64,000 bases of DNA from Streptomyces sp. SAI-135 (GTDB lineage: Bacteria; Actinomycetota; Actinomycetes; Streptomycetales; Streptomycetaceae), in assembly GCF_029893805.1 (NCBI RefSeq), contig NZ_JARXYP010000001.1, positions 496,001 through 560,000 on the forward strand, in the 5' to 3' direction. The position numbers and the translations under genes are program-made. Shown here one piece after another: positions 22,922 to 31,628 of the stretch (its first letter is position 1; the number at the start of each line of letters is the position of its first letter). The notes under the pieces were generated by a model. It was not told the origin of the DNA and ran no database searches. It was given only the letters and a program-made list of their open reading frames with translations.

Positions 22922-25158
22922 GCAAGACCCAGCACCGTGCGATGCCGACGGCAGTAGCCGAGGGGGCGATCCGCAGGCTCAGCGGATTGCCCGAGAGCGC
23001 CGTCCGCGTCAGCATCACCGAGCGGATCGGCGACGGGTTCCGGGTCCTGTCAGCCGATGGGGTCCTGACCATTGTCGCGTCCGGCGCAGGTTCGGCAGTC
23101 GCCGGCTATGCCGCCTTCGCGCGCCGGACGGGTGCCGCACATGTCTCGCGCCTCGGGACCCGTCCGATCGGAGGTGAACTGCCGGCAAAGGCAACGGTGT
23201 CGGGCGACGCCGCGATGGGCCATCGGATCGCGTACAACTTGACGGTCGGCGGTTACACGACCCCCTTCTACGACTGGGCGCAGTGGGAGCACGAGATCGA
23301 CCTGCTCGCGGCTGGCGGGGTGACGGCAGCTCACCTGACGCTCGGTCAAGAACTGGTCCTGCTACGGACATTCCTGCAGTGCGGATACGAGGAGCAGGAA
23401 ATCCTGCGCTGGCTGGGACCACCGTCGCATCAGCCGTGGCTCTGGCTGAACAACATCCAGAACTTCGGCCGCGGTACCAGCAGGACCCTTGTCGAAGACC
23501 GGGCAAGGCTGGCTCGCAAGGTGATCGAGCGGATGCGGGACCTCGACATCGTCCCCATCCTCCCTGGGTTCAGCGGCACGGTGCCGCCCGACTTCACGAA
23601 GCGCTGGACCGATACGCGCACAGTGCCGCAAGGCCGCTGGTTCAAAGACGTCGTCGGCCCGGTACGGCCGGACTGGCTCGATTCGACCACCGATGCCTAC
23701 GCCGCCGTCGCGGAGATCTTCTACGCGGAGCAGCGAGCCGCTTTCGGCACTACAGGGATGTGGGCGGTGGACCTGGTCCATGAGGGAGGTCACACCGGCG
23801 GCACCGATCTCGGCTCGGCAGCGCGCGGGGTGCAGAAGGCGATGACGGCCGCCGACCCGGACGCCACGTGGGTCATGCAGGCCTGGTCCGGTAACCCACG
23901 TCGAGAACTGCTCGACGCCATCGACACCGACCGCGTGATCGTGCTCGACATCACCGGTGAACACCATGGCGAGGACGGGTTCGGCCCAGCACCGTGGGCG
24001 TGGGGAATCCTGCCCAACTACGGCGGCAGAACGGGTTTGTACGGTGATCTGGAAGCCGTGGCGGCCCTTCCCCGCCGATGGCGGGGAGAGAGCCGGCTTC
24101 CCGGACTCGTAGGGATGGCCAACATGGCCGAGGGAACGGCGAACAACCCCATCCTGTGGGACTTGTTCAATGACCTCACCTGGGCCGACGAACCACTTGA
24201 TCTACGAGAGTGGGTGCGCGAGTGGACTGCGTCGCGCTACGGCGCTGCCGACGCACAGGCCGACGAGGCATGGCAGATCCTCATGGCCACGGCATATGGG
24301 CCGTGGCGCCATATGCACCAGGGAGGCCTGCCGGCCGAGACCCTACAGGCACTGGCCGGCGTCCCGGTGGACGCCTCCCATGTGCATGGTGCGCCCGAGT
24401 TCGCTGAGACACTCGTTCAGGTGGCGGACGCCATGTCCGAAGCACTGCCGCCCTACGCCTGCACCGACTCGGTGATCGCCGCTGTCCCGAGTCTGGACGC
24501 CAACCAGGCCAGCCTGTTGGGTCCGCGCGCCCTCGCTTACCCCGAGGGAGCCTTGATCCCAGCACTACGAGCGTTGCTCGGTGCCGCCGAGCGACTGGAC
24601 TCGCCGGGAATGCGCTACGACCTCGTCGACGTCGCACGCCAGGTCGCGGAAGACGTGGCCCGAACCGCCCTGCGCCTCGTCGCGGACGCGGCGCGATCAG
24701 GCGATGTGAAAGCTTACGACGCCGCCGCGCGTCGCCTGCTGGTCCTGATCGATGCGCAGGAGGCCGTGCTCAGTACGAACGAGCACTTCCTGCTCGGCTC
24801 GTGGCTTGCCGACGCCCAGGCATGGGGATCGGACGAGGAAGAAGGCCACTACCTCTCCATGGAGGCCAAGCGCCTGCTGACTTCATGGGGCTACGAGGAC
24901 GCAACCGTCCTGGCCGAATACGCAACTCGTTCCTGGGCCGGCCTGGTGGGTGACTACTACCGCTCCCGTTGGGCGCTCTGGCTCGACGAAGTCCGACAGA
25001 CCCTCGTCGGTGGGAAAACACAGCCCGTCGACTGGTACGCCCGGGCCGACCAATGGAGCCGGGCGCACACCGTCTACCCCGACCGTCCCAGCGGAGACCC
25101 CAGATCAGCCGCGGCCGCTGTCCTGGATCTCGCGATCCGGATCACCGAGAACCCATGA
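22918..25158 (+). CDS. Alpha-N-acetylglucosaminidase (glycoside hydrolase family 89)
   Basis: 746 residues without a signal peptide, hence cytoplasmic. Matches the NAGLU/GH89 layout: small N-terminal alpha/beta domain, then the catalytic barrel beginning 'HRIAYNLTVGGYTTPFYDWA' and 'QWEHEIDLLAAGGVTAAHLT', with 'GPPSHQPWLWLNNIQNFG' in the substrate region. Candidate acid/base Glu in 'AVDLVHEGGHTGG' (about residue 289) and nucleophile Glu in 'GMANMAEGTANNP' (about 404), plus an all-helical C-terminal domain. It removes terminal alpha-linked GlcNAc. Translationally coupled (ATGA) to the MFS gene. Intracellular action fits uptake of a small GlcNAc-alpha glycoside. Confidence 0.9.
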   Translation: MSKTQHRAMPTAVAEGAIRRLSGLPESAVRVSITERIGDGFRVLSADGVLTIVASGAGSAVAGYAAFARRTGAAHVSRLGTRPIGGELPAKATVSGDAAMGHRIAYNLTVGGYTTPFYDWAQWEHEIDLLAAGGVTAAHLTLGQELVLLRTFLQCGYEEQEILRWLGPPSHQPWLWLNNIQNFGRGTSRTLVEDRARLARKVIERMRDLDIVPILPGFSGTVPPDFTKRWTDTRTVPQGRWFKDVVGPVRPDWLDSTTDAYAAVAEIFYAEQRAAFGTTGMWAVDLVHEGGHTGGTDLGSAARGVQKAMTAADPDATWVMQAWSGNPRRELLDAIDTDRVIVLDITGEHHGEDGFGPAPWAWGILPNYGGRTGLYGDLEAVAALPRRWRGESRLPGLVGMANMAEGTANNPILWDLFNDLTWADEPLDLREWVREWTASRYGAADAQADEAWQILMATAYGPWRHMHQGGLPAETLQALAGVPVDASHVHGAPEFAETLVQVADAMSEALPPYACTDSVIAAVPSLDANQASLLGPRALAYPEGALIPALRALLGAAERLDSPGMRYDLVDVARQVAEDVARTALRLVADAARSGDVKAYDAAARRLLVLIDAQEAVLSTNEHFLLGSWLADAQAWGSDEEEGHYLSMEAKRLLTSWGYEDATVLAEYATRSWAGLVGDYYRSRWALWLDEVRQTLVGGKTQPVDWYARADQWSRAHTVYPDRPSGDPRSAAAAVLDLAIRITENP

Positions 25159-25179
25159 GGACGTGAGCGCGGGCACACT

Positions 25180-25636
25180 CCCGTGTCGCGGACGCACGCC
25201 GCGGGTTCCACCACCAGCTCTCCACACAGCTGATCCGAGAGAGCCAATCGGTCGCCGTGGAAGACCTGGCCGTCAAGGGACGCGCCTACACGCCTGGCCA
25301 AGTCCGTGCACGACGCCGGATGGTCCGCGTTCGTGAGCATGCTGCAATACAAGGCCGCCCGCGCACCTTCATAAGAATCGGCCGCTGCGAGCCGACGTCT
25401 CAGGTGTGCTCGCGATGCGGCGTCCAGGATGGCCCCAAGCCTCTGCACGTCCGGGTTGGACCTGCGGGACCTGCGGGACCGTCCTGGACCGGGACTGCAA
25501 CGCGGCGGTCAACGTCGCCAAGGCGGCCGGACTGGCCGTGTCAGCCCATGGAGCACAGGCACGACGTGCACTCGTGCCCGTACCGCGCAACGAAGCAGGA
25601 ACCCCCTGGACACCACAGCCTTCAACGGCGCGGTAG
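25180..25636 (+). pseudogene. IS200/IS605-family TnpB relic (C-terminal part)
   Basis: Fragments in several frames spell the TnpB C-terminus: 'FHHQLSTQLIRESQSVAVED', 'LAVKG', 'AKSVHDAGWSAFVSMLQYKA', 'FIRIGRCEPTSQVCSRCGVQ', then in another frame 'TCGTCGTVLDRDCNAAVNVA'. The zinc-finger cysteines (CSRCG, CGTCG) and the last RuvC Asp (DRD.N) are visible. At least three frameshifts and loss of the N-terminal half make it inactive. No TnpA is nearby. Confidence 0.8.
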
Positions 25637-25750
25637 GACGGTGACGGGAAGGGAGTGGTCCCAGGAATGTGTGGCCGAGTCCTGTTCACCTACGCAGTGG
25701 TGCGATACCGGGAAGCCGGCCATCATGCTCTCCCGCCGAGGGCATCCGGG

Positions 25751-26929
25751 TCAGCCAGTGGTGATGGTGAAGGGCCCGTTGTTCGCGAAGACGAGCTTGG
25801 CGAAGTTCTCGCCGATGCGGCGATGTCCTTCGGGGCTGGGGTGGATTGCGTCCGGCAGGGGGAACTCATCGTGGTCGCTCTCGCCGTAGAGGTCGAGTCC
25901 GTTGAGGTAGTGGAGGTTGGGGTCCTCGACGGACCGCTGCCTCACGATGTCCGCCAGGACGTCGCGGATGATCCTGAGCGTCAGCCGCCCAGCGGCGGTC
26001 TTGGCCGGATCACCGGTGGCCTTGAACTTCAGGGTTCCAGTGGAGAAGTCCGGCATGAGCGGTCCGGGGGTGTTCTCGTGGGTCGGGCACAGGATGGGGG
26101 AGATCAGGAGCAAGGGGGTTGTGGGGTGGCCCTCGCGGATGGTGTCGAGGAAGCCGTGGATGGCGGGGGCGAAGGCGCGCAGGCGCATGACGTCGCTGTT
26201 GACGACGTTGATACCGAGCTTGAGGCTGATGAGGTCCGCGGGGGTGTCGCGCATCGCGCGGGCCGTGAACGGGTCGACCAGTGCGCTGCCGCCGAATCCG
26301 AGGTTGATCAGCTCCACATCACCTGCTGAGGCGGCCAGTGCAGGCCAGATGGTGCTGGGAAAGACGGCGTTGGATCCGTGGCTGATGGAGCTGCCGTGGT
26401 GCAGCCACACCCGGCGCCCCTTGTCCGGGGCGGGCTCGACGGGGGCGTCGGTGCGTAGGGCGATGACCTCGGTGATCTCCGCGTGCGGGAGCCAGATCTC
26501 GATGTCCTTCTCGCCGGTGGGCAGGTCGGTGAAGTGGGCGGTGCCGGCGGGGCCCGGGGTGAATTCCGCAGCCTGGGTCTGCATGTCAGTGATGGTGCGC
26601 AGGTTCCCGCCGTCCACGGTGGCCTGGGCGGTGAGGCGGCCGTCGACCAGGAGGTCGTAGATGCCGTCAGGCGGGGGCGGGAAGCCCCGGTATGCGCGCT
26701 TGGTGGGCAGGGTGTCCAGGTGGATGGTGGTGGCGCTGGTACGAAAGGCCAGCCGGACACCGGAGGGCTGGGCCTCGGCCACGGCCAGCAGATCGTCGGG
26801 GATCTGCCGGCGCGCCCAGGCAGGCAGCCGGTGCGGCAGCAGGCCGGCGGCGGTCTCTTCCACGTCGAGGTGTCCGCGCATGAAGTCCGCGGTGAGGGGG
26901 GTGGTGATCAGGTTCTGTCCGTTGCTCAT
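25751..26929 (-). CDS. SGNH/GDSL-type hydrolase
   Basis: 392 residues, no signal peptide. N-terminal beta-rich domain (to about residue 165), then an SGNH esterase: block I 'WLHHGSSISHGSNAVFPSTI' (nucleophile Ser), block II 'ELINLGFGGSALVDPF' (oxyanion Gly), block III 'ISLKLGINVVN' (Asn), block V 'DAIHPSPEGHRRIGENF' (Asp-His). Start ATG 26929 with GAAGCA upstream. The TetR regulator gene lies 76 bases upstream on the same strand, so the two probably form an autoregulated unit. Natural ester substrate unknown. Confidence 0.87.
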   Translation of the reverse strand: MSNGQNLITTPLTADFMRGHLDVEETAAGLLPHRLPAWARRQIPDDLLAVAEAQPSGVRLAFRTSATTIHLDTLPTKRAYRGFPPPPDGIYDLLVDGRLTAQATVDGGNLRTITDMQTQAAEFTPGPAGTAHFTDLPTGEKDIEIWLPHAEITEVIALRTDAPVEPAPDKGRRVWLHHGSSISHGSNAVFPSTIWPALAASAGDVELINLGFGGSALVDPFTARAMRDTPADLISLKLGINVVNSDVMRLRAFAPAIHGFLDTIREGHPTTPLLLISPILCPTHENTPGPLMPDFSTGTLKFKATGDPAKTAAGRLTLRIIRDVLADIVRQRSVEDPNLHYLNGLDLYGESDHDEFPLPDAIHPSPEGHRRIGENFAKLVFANNGPFTITTG

Positions 26930-27005
26930 TGCTTCAAGCCTCTTGTGATTCGGAGGGTGAGGTTTTGGGGCTGTACGGGAAACTGTTGCGGGTGACGCGG
27001 CTCGG

Positions 27006-27584
27006 TCAGGGGGTGGACCGGTTCCGCAGTGCGGTGTCGAGGCAGTCCAGGATCCAGACCCAGGACTCCTGCGCGGCGATGTCTGTGTGGTCGAAAGCGC
27101 CGGCCCCCTCCAAAGAGGCATAGCCATGGAAGACGCTGCCCAGCATGCGGACCGCGTGCGTCTGATCCGGCTCACTCAGGTCATAACCACGAAGGATCGC
27201 GCGCGTCATCTGGGCGTGCCGGACACCCGCGCTGGCCGCGGCGGTCTGCGGATCGAGCCGGTACCGGGCCGCTTCGTACCGGCCGGGGTGCGCCTGGGCG
27301 TAGTCCCGGTAGGCGTTCGCGAAGGCCGTCAGGGCGTCCTTGCCTGCACGCCCGGCGACGGCTTCGGCGACCCTGTCGGCAAGCTCCGCCAGTGCGAGCA
27401 GTGCGATCCGGGTCTTCAACTCGTGAGAGCTCTTGACATGCGCATACAGACTTGCCGGCTTCACATCGAAACGCCGGGCAAGCGCGGACAGGGTCACCTG
27501 GTCGAAACCGGCCTCATCGGCGAGTTCCGCACCAGCGAGCGTCAGCCGCTCCGGGCTCAGTCCTGCCCGAACCACAACCAACAC
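27006..27584 (-). CDS. TetR-family regulator with WHG-type C-terminal domain
   Basis: 192 residues. HTH: 'LAGAELADEAGFDQVTLSAL' and 'ARRFDVKPASLYAHVKSSHE'. The C-terminal part ('ALTAFANAYRDYAQAHPGRY', 'MLGSVFHGYASLEGAGAF') is the TetR_C_33/WHG domain. GTG at 27584 is the likely start. A 40-base dyad lies immediately upstream and is its probable operator. Transcribed toward the SGNH hydrolase gene, which it likely controls. Confidence 0.88.
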   Translation of the reverse strand: MLVVVRAGLSPERLTLAGAELADEAGFDQVTLSALARRFDVKPASLYAHVKSSHELKTRIALLALAELADRVAEAVAGRAGKDALTAFANAYRDYAQAHPGRYEAARYRLDPQTAAASAGVRHAQMTRAILRGYDLSEPDQTHAVRMLGSVFHGYASLEGAGAFDHTDIAAQESWVWILDCLDTALRNRSTP

Positions 27585-27596
27585 CTACTCTCATTA

Positions 27597-27636
27597 TGCC
27601 TATAGCGAGTATAGATTAACCTACAGTCTATAGGCA
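27597..27636. promoter_or_regulatory. Probable TetR operator, long AT-rich dyad
   Basis: TGCCTATAG (27597-27605) and CTATAGGCA (27628-27636) are perfect 9-base inverted repeats with a 22-base centre that itself contains further TATAG and CTAC half-sites. It starts 12 bases upstream of the TetR start and overlaps the only AT-rich patch there, so it probably covers the promoter. Confidence 0.65.
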
Positions 27637-27749
27637 AAGAGGTGTCTCTTTACGGTGCGGGCGCTCCGTCGAATGAGGCGAACGCGACGGCAGAGGGTCG
27701 ACGCAGCCTCACAGGCACCCACCTTGATTTCGCATAGAGGTCACTTCAT

Positions 27750-28165
27750 TCGGTCAGGCTGCGGCAGCGGATGACAGTGCGGGCGAGGCTCGTGACGGCG
27801 AGGAAGTGCTCAGCCTTGCGCTCGTAGCGACGATGAGACGGCGACATCCAGCGAGCCAGGCCATCGTGCGCTCGATGGTCCAGCGGTGCCGACCGAGTCG
27901 CTGCGAGGTCTCGACTCCCTTTGAGCCATGCGGTGTCGGATACCTCGCTGGGACAGCCATCGTCGCAGGTGGGTGCAGTCGTAGCCCTTGTCGGCAGGCA
28001 GCCTGCCGGGCCTACGTCGACGAAGACCTCACCGAGATCGGATCGGCGGTATATCGGATCGGCGGCATGCCCTTCACCAGTGGGCTCAGAGCCTGGCTGT
28101 CGTGGACCTTGGCACCAGAGATCCGGCAGACAGGAAAGTCCGCCCCATTCACCGCAAAATGAACG
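27750..28165 (-). pseudogene. IS5-family transposase relic (C-terminal part)
   Basis: Leftward pieces in two frames: 'EPTGEGHAADPIYRRSDLGE', 'GVETSQRLGRHRWTIERTMA' (the R-x3-E region with the last catalytic Glu), 'WLAGCRRL', then 'HRRYERKAEHFLAVTSLART'. These are the end of an IS5 transposase of the IS1647-like group. Frameshifts and loss of the N-terminal half show decay. Confidence 0.78.
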
Positions 28166-28269
28166 GTGCATGGACCTGCGGAACCAGCCGCCCCGGGCTG
28201 CCCCAGGAGTGCTGCGCGTGCGGCACGCTACGGGCGTTCTGGTTGCGGCACCGGGGCGGCGCGTGCTCG

Positions 28270-29142
28270 TCAGGGTGTCTTTGGGCGCGGGGCGTCCGCC
28301 GGTCTGTCGTGTGCCGCATCGGCGGACTCGGTGTTTGAGAGTGCGGCGAGGAGCCGCAGTTTCTCGTCGCTGTCGCTGCCCTTGTCGGGGTAGTAGACGA
28401 CGAGGATGACGTCGCCGATGGCGAGTTTGTCGCGGTGCAGACGTAGTTCACCGACGACGGGGTGGTGGACGGTGGTCGTGCCTCCGTCGAGACTGCGGAC
28501 GTCGTGTCGGGCCCACAGGGTACGGAACCGCTGACTGGACAGTGCGAGTTCTCCGACGAGTTCGACGAACCGGGGGTTGTCGGTGTCGTCCCCGATGGTG
28601 GTGCGAAGGGCGGCGATGAAATCGGCCGTGGCTTTCGCCCAGTCCTGGTGGAAGGCTTGTTCCTCAGGATCAAGGAGGAGAGAACGCAGCCGGTTCTGTC
28701 CGGGCTGCAGGCGGGGGGAGAGTGCGACCGCCATGGGGTTGGAGGCCAGGACATCGAACGCGCGCCCTTCGACGAACGCGGGGATCTGAAGGTGAGCGAG
28801 CAACTCGTGCACGCGCGCCGGTACGTGCTCGGGCCGCTTGCGCCGCGGCGCCCTGGGACGTGCCGCCGCGAGGCCGAGCAGATACGTCCGCTCGACGTCG
28901 TCGAGCTGCAGGACCCGAGCAAGTGATTCGAGGACCTGCAGGGAGGGGTTCTTGTCACGGCCCCGTTCCAGGCGCAGGTAGTAGTCGGGACTGATTCCGG
29001 CGAGCAGGGCGACCTCCTCGCGGCGCAGGCCAGGCACGCGGCGGTTGCCCCCGGGCGGGAGTCCTGCCTGTGCCGGAGAGACCAGTTCGCGTCGGGCACG
29101 GAGGTAGCTGCCGAGCTGGGTGCCAGATTCCTCGTCCTTCAT
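28270..29142 (-). CDS. XRE-family regulator with MmyB-like ligand-binding domain
   Basis: 290 residues. N-terminal HTH: 'GTQLGSYLRARRELVSPAQA', 'RRVPGLRREEVALLAGISPD', 'YYLRLERGRDKNPSLQVLES'. Then the MmyB-type PAS-like domain ('VLASNPMAVALSPRLQPGQN', 'TADFIAALRTTIGDDTDNPR', 'ELVGELALSSQRFRTLWARH'). This is a common Streptomyces family that often regulates a divergent oxidoreductase gene, and an SDR gene is indeed divergent at 29332. ATG 29142; the frame is open far upstream but lacks similarity there. Confidence 0.9.
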   Translation of the reverse strand: MKDEESGTQLGSYLRARRELVSPAQAGLPPGGNRRVPGLRREEVALLAGISPDYYLRLERGRDKNPSLQVLESLARVLQLDDVERTYLLGLAAARPRAPRRKRPEHVPARVHELLAHLQIPAFVEGRAFDVLASNPMAVALSPRLQPGQNRLRSLLLDPEEQAFHQDWAKATADFIAALRTTIGDDTDNPRFVELVGELALSSQRFRTLWARHDVRSLDGGTTTVHHPVVGELRLHRDKLAIGDVILVVYYPDKGSDSDEKLRLLAALSNTESADAAHDRPADAPRPKTP

Positions 29143-29331
29143 ACCAACACCGTAATGCGGTGCACGTGTCCCAGAGGGGGCCCTGGCAGGACCAGGGAAG
29201 ACGGGGGCCCTGGCACACCCGGCGGATGCCGTCAAGACTGCGATAGCACTGTTTCGGAAGAGGCAGAGAGCATCACTGTCTGTGCCGCGGGCCTGAACGC
29301 CGGCGGCGCCTTGGACTGAAGGGAAGATCCC

Positions 29332-30093
29332 GTGGATCTCTCCAACCGCACCGTTCTCATCGTCGGCGGAACCTCGGGTATCGGGCGAGAGCTGGCCCGG
29401 CGGTTCGCTGCGGCGGGCAGCACCGTGGCCGTTGGCGGCCGCAGCCCGGAGGCACTCTCGGAACTCGCTGAGGAAGGCTTCGGCACGATCAGCATCGACG
29501 TCACCGACGGTGCTTCCGTCGCATCTGCCCGTGACGCCGCGCTCGCCCGATACCCCGAGCTGGACACCGTGGTGACGATGTCGGGCGTCATGCTCCTGGA
29601 GGACCTGCGCGACCCCGCGCACTTCGAAGCGGCAGCAACGACGATCGACACCAACCTGCTCGGCACCATCCGGGTCATCGACGCCTTCACCCCGCACCTG
29701 ATCCGGCGGGGTAGCGGCACCTTGATCACCGTCACCTCCGGCATCGCCTTCCTGCCGTTCCCGCCCATGCCCAGCTACGCTGCCTCGAAGGCCGCGGTGC
29801 ACGCCTACTCAGAGGCACTGCGCGCGCAGCTCGACGGCACCGGCGTCGGCGTCGTGGAGCTCGTCCCCCCTGCCGTCGCCACGGCAGGACAGGAAAAGGT
29901 GAACCCGCACGCGCTGCCGCTCGACGACTTCGCCACTGAGGTCATGCACCTGCTCGCACAGGACCCCACCCCCCACGAGATCCTCGTGAAGGGCGTCCGC
30001 GTGCACCGCTGGGCCGAGCGCGACGGCACCTACGACGACCTCGTCGCACAGCGATCCCAGGCCCTGGCCATGCTCCCCAGCCGCCAAGGCTGA
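29332..30093 (+). CDS. SDR family oxidoreductase (DltE-like)
   Basis: 253 residues: 'VLIVGGTSGIGRELARRFAA', 'LDTVVTMSGVM', 'GTLITVTSGIAFLPFPPMPS', 'YAASKAAVHAYSEALRAQL', then 'VGVVELVPPAVATAG'. A complete SDR active site, nearest to the DltE/YciK-like group. Start GTG 29332 with GAAGGGA upstream. Divergent from the MmyB-like regulator, its probable controller. Confidence 0.9.
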   Translation: MDLSNRTVLIVGGTSGIGRELARRFAAAGSTVAVGGRSPEALSELAEEGFGTISIDVTDGASVASARDAALARYPELDTVVTMSGVMLLEDLRDPAHFEAAATTIDTNLLGTIRVIDAFTPHLIRRGSGTLITVTSGIAFLPFPPMPSYAASKAAVHAYSEALRAQLDGTGVGVVELVPPAVATAGQEKVNPHALPLDDFATEVMHLLAQDPTPHEILVKGVRVHRWAERDGTYDDLVAQRSQALAMLPSRQG

Positions 30094-30189
30094 CGCCCTT
30101 CCCCCTCCCGGGCGGCAACGGTTGCAGCGGGGGGCGTCTCCCTGCTCACCAAGGTGGGTCAGGGCAGAGTGGCACCGCTCGTGCAGGTC

Positions 30190-30300
30190 CCAGCATTCGC
30201 AAGGCCATGTGCAGCACCAACGCGATAGAGACCGTCAACGCCCGCATACGCAGGGGCGTTCGCGCCCGCAGGCACTCCCCCTCGAAAGGAGGGTGAGTCC
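30190..30300 (+). pseudogene. IS256-family transposase fragment
   Basis: 'IRKAMCSTNAIETVNARIRR' followed by 'GVRARRHSPSKEG' matches the end of IS256/Mutator transposases, where the motif S-T-N-x-I-E contains the last catalytic Glu. Only about 35 codons survive. Confidence 0.65.
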
Positions 30301-30332
30301 AACGACCCTGTGCGCACGGTGAAGCCTGCCCC

Positions 30333-30425
30333 GGTTCAAGACCGGGTGAAGGCATGGACGTGGGGCAGATCGGCTGTTCGGACCTGGTCGATCCAGCGCG
30401 TGAGCGCATCCGCAGTGGACAAAGA
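30333..30425 (-). pseudogene. ISL3-family transposase fragment
   Basis: Leftward 'LSTADALTRWIDQVRTADLP' and 'HVHAFTRGL' type sequence resembles the region before the last catalytic Glu in ISL3 (IS204/IS1001/IS1165) transposases. Very short and frameshifted, hence low confidence. Confidence 0.45.
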
Positions 30426-30446
30426 GGCGACTCAGCCACCGAGGTA

Positions 30447-30508
30447 GAACGTTCGGTATTGACAGGCACACGAGAGTCGCCTGATCATGGCAAGTAGATC
30501 GAACGTTC
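30447..30508 (+). promoter_or_regulatory. Dual-palindrome promoter of the LysM-M23 peptidase gene
   Basis: Site 1 GAACGTTC (30447-30454) within GAGGTAGAACGTTCGGTA, 4 bases, -35 TTGACA (30459-30464), 17-base spacer, -10 TGATCA (30482-30487), inverted site 2 GAACGTTC (30501-30508) followed by TCCCTC. The second site begins 42 bases after the -35 start. Best example of the recurring architecture. Confidence 0.7.
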
Positions 30509-30533
30509 TCCCTCGCAACTGGGTGGTGCCGTC

Positions 30534-31628
30534 ATGGTTCTCCGTCGCTGGATCCTCTTCCTGAGCGTCGCCTTGGCGGTCGCGGCCGGCCTGGCGCTAC
30601 CAGCCGTCGCCGGGACCGAACGCGGCATCCTCGCGGTGCTGTTCATGGGAGCCGCGGGGACCGCCGTGAGCGCCCACACCACTCCCTCGAAGTCCGCCCC
30701 CACGGCTGATAAGACCCCTCAGCCCCTTCCGGTCGCAGCTGACGAGGCTGTCGAGAAGCAGACACCTCAGAGGAAGGAAGTCAAGGAGGTGGCAGCCGAG
30801 AAGACCGACGTGCGGACCTATGCGGTGAAGCCCGGCGATTACCTTTCACGCATCGCCGACGAGCAGGACGTCAGCGGGGGTTGGGAGAGGCTCTACGCCG
30901 ACAACCGTGAGGCAATCGGAGCTGACCCGTCACTGATCCGCCCGGGTCTCAAGCTCGTCATCGGCGGTAAGCAAGCCGAGGCTGCGGCCCTCGAGTCCTC
31001 AGCGGCCGACTCGTTCACTTACCAACGCTCCGGAACGAAGAGGGCCGGGACAACTGCACCCGCGCGGAAGAGGGCCGGGACAGTCGTCCCCGAGTCGTCG
31101 CCGGTCGCCTCCACTCCCAGGTCCCAGTCGCCCTCCAAGGACTCCTCCGACCCCAAGCACTCCGAGTCGAAGACAGCCAGGAAGGCCACCACGGCATTCA
31201 AGGCCACCGGCAGCGTCAACGGCTTCACCGCCCCGGTCACCGGCGCCCCCCTCGGCACCGGCTACAAGACAGGGGGCAGTCTGTGGTCCAGCGGCCACCA
31301 CACCGGTGTCGACTTCCTCGCCGCGGCCGGCACCCCGCTGAAGGCGGTCGGTGCGGGCACCGTCGTCTCGGCCGACTGGAGCGACGCGTACGGCAACCAG
31401 GTCGTCATCCAACTCGCCGACGGCTACTACGCCCAGTACGCCCACCTGTCCGCGCTCTCGGTCGCCAGCGGCCAGGCCGTGACCGCGGGCCAGCAGATCG
31501 GCCTCTCCGGCGCGACCGGCAACGTCACCGGCCCGCACCTGCACTTCGAGATCCGCACCACGCCGGACTACGGCTCGGACATCGACCCGGTCGCCTACCT
31601 GCGCACCAAGGGTGTCTCCATCGGCTGA
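30534..31628 (+). CDS. LysM and M23-family peptidoglycan endopeptidase
   Basis: 364 residues, exported: an N-terminal hydrophobic signal/anchor ('WILFLSVALAVAAGLALPAV') is followed by a Pro/Lys-rich linker. A LysM domain lies at about 93-147 ('TYAVKPGDYLSRIADEQDVS', 'WERLYADNREAIGADPSLIR', 'PGLKLVIGG'), then a Ser/Thr/Lys-rich linker. The M23 peptidase is at about 235-355, with zinc ligands in 'HHTGVDFLAAAGTPL' (HxxxD) and 'GPHLHFEIRT' (HxH). It cuts cell-wall cross-bridges. ATG 30534; no strong Shine-Dalgarno. Confidence 0.92.
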   Translation: MVLRRWILFLSVALAVAAGLALPAVAGTERGILAVLFMGAAGTAVSAHTTPSKSAPTADKTPQPLPVAADEAVEKQTPQRKEVKEVAAEKTDVRTYAVKPGDYLSRIADEQDVSGGWERLYADNREAIGADPSLIRPGLKLVIGGKQAEAAALESSAADSFTYQRSGTKRAGTTAPARKRAGTVVPESSPVASTPRSQSPSKDSSDPKHSESKTARKATTAFKATGSVNGFTAPVTGAPLGTGYKTGGSLWSSGHHTGVDFLAAAGTPLKAVGAGTVVSADWSDAYGNQVVIQLADGYYAQYAHLSALSVASGQAVTAGQQIGLSGATGNVTGPHLHFEIRTTPDYGSDIDPVAYLRTKGVSIG

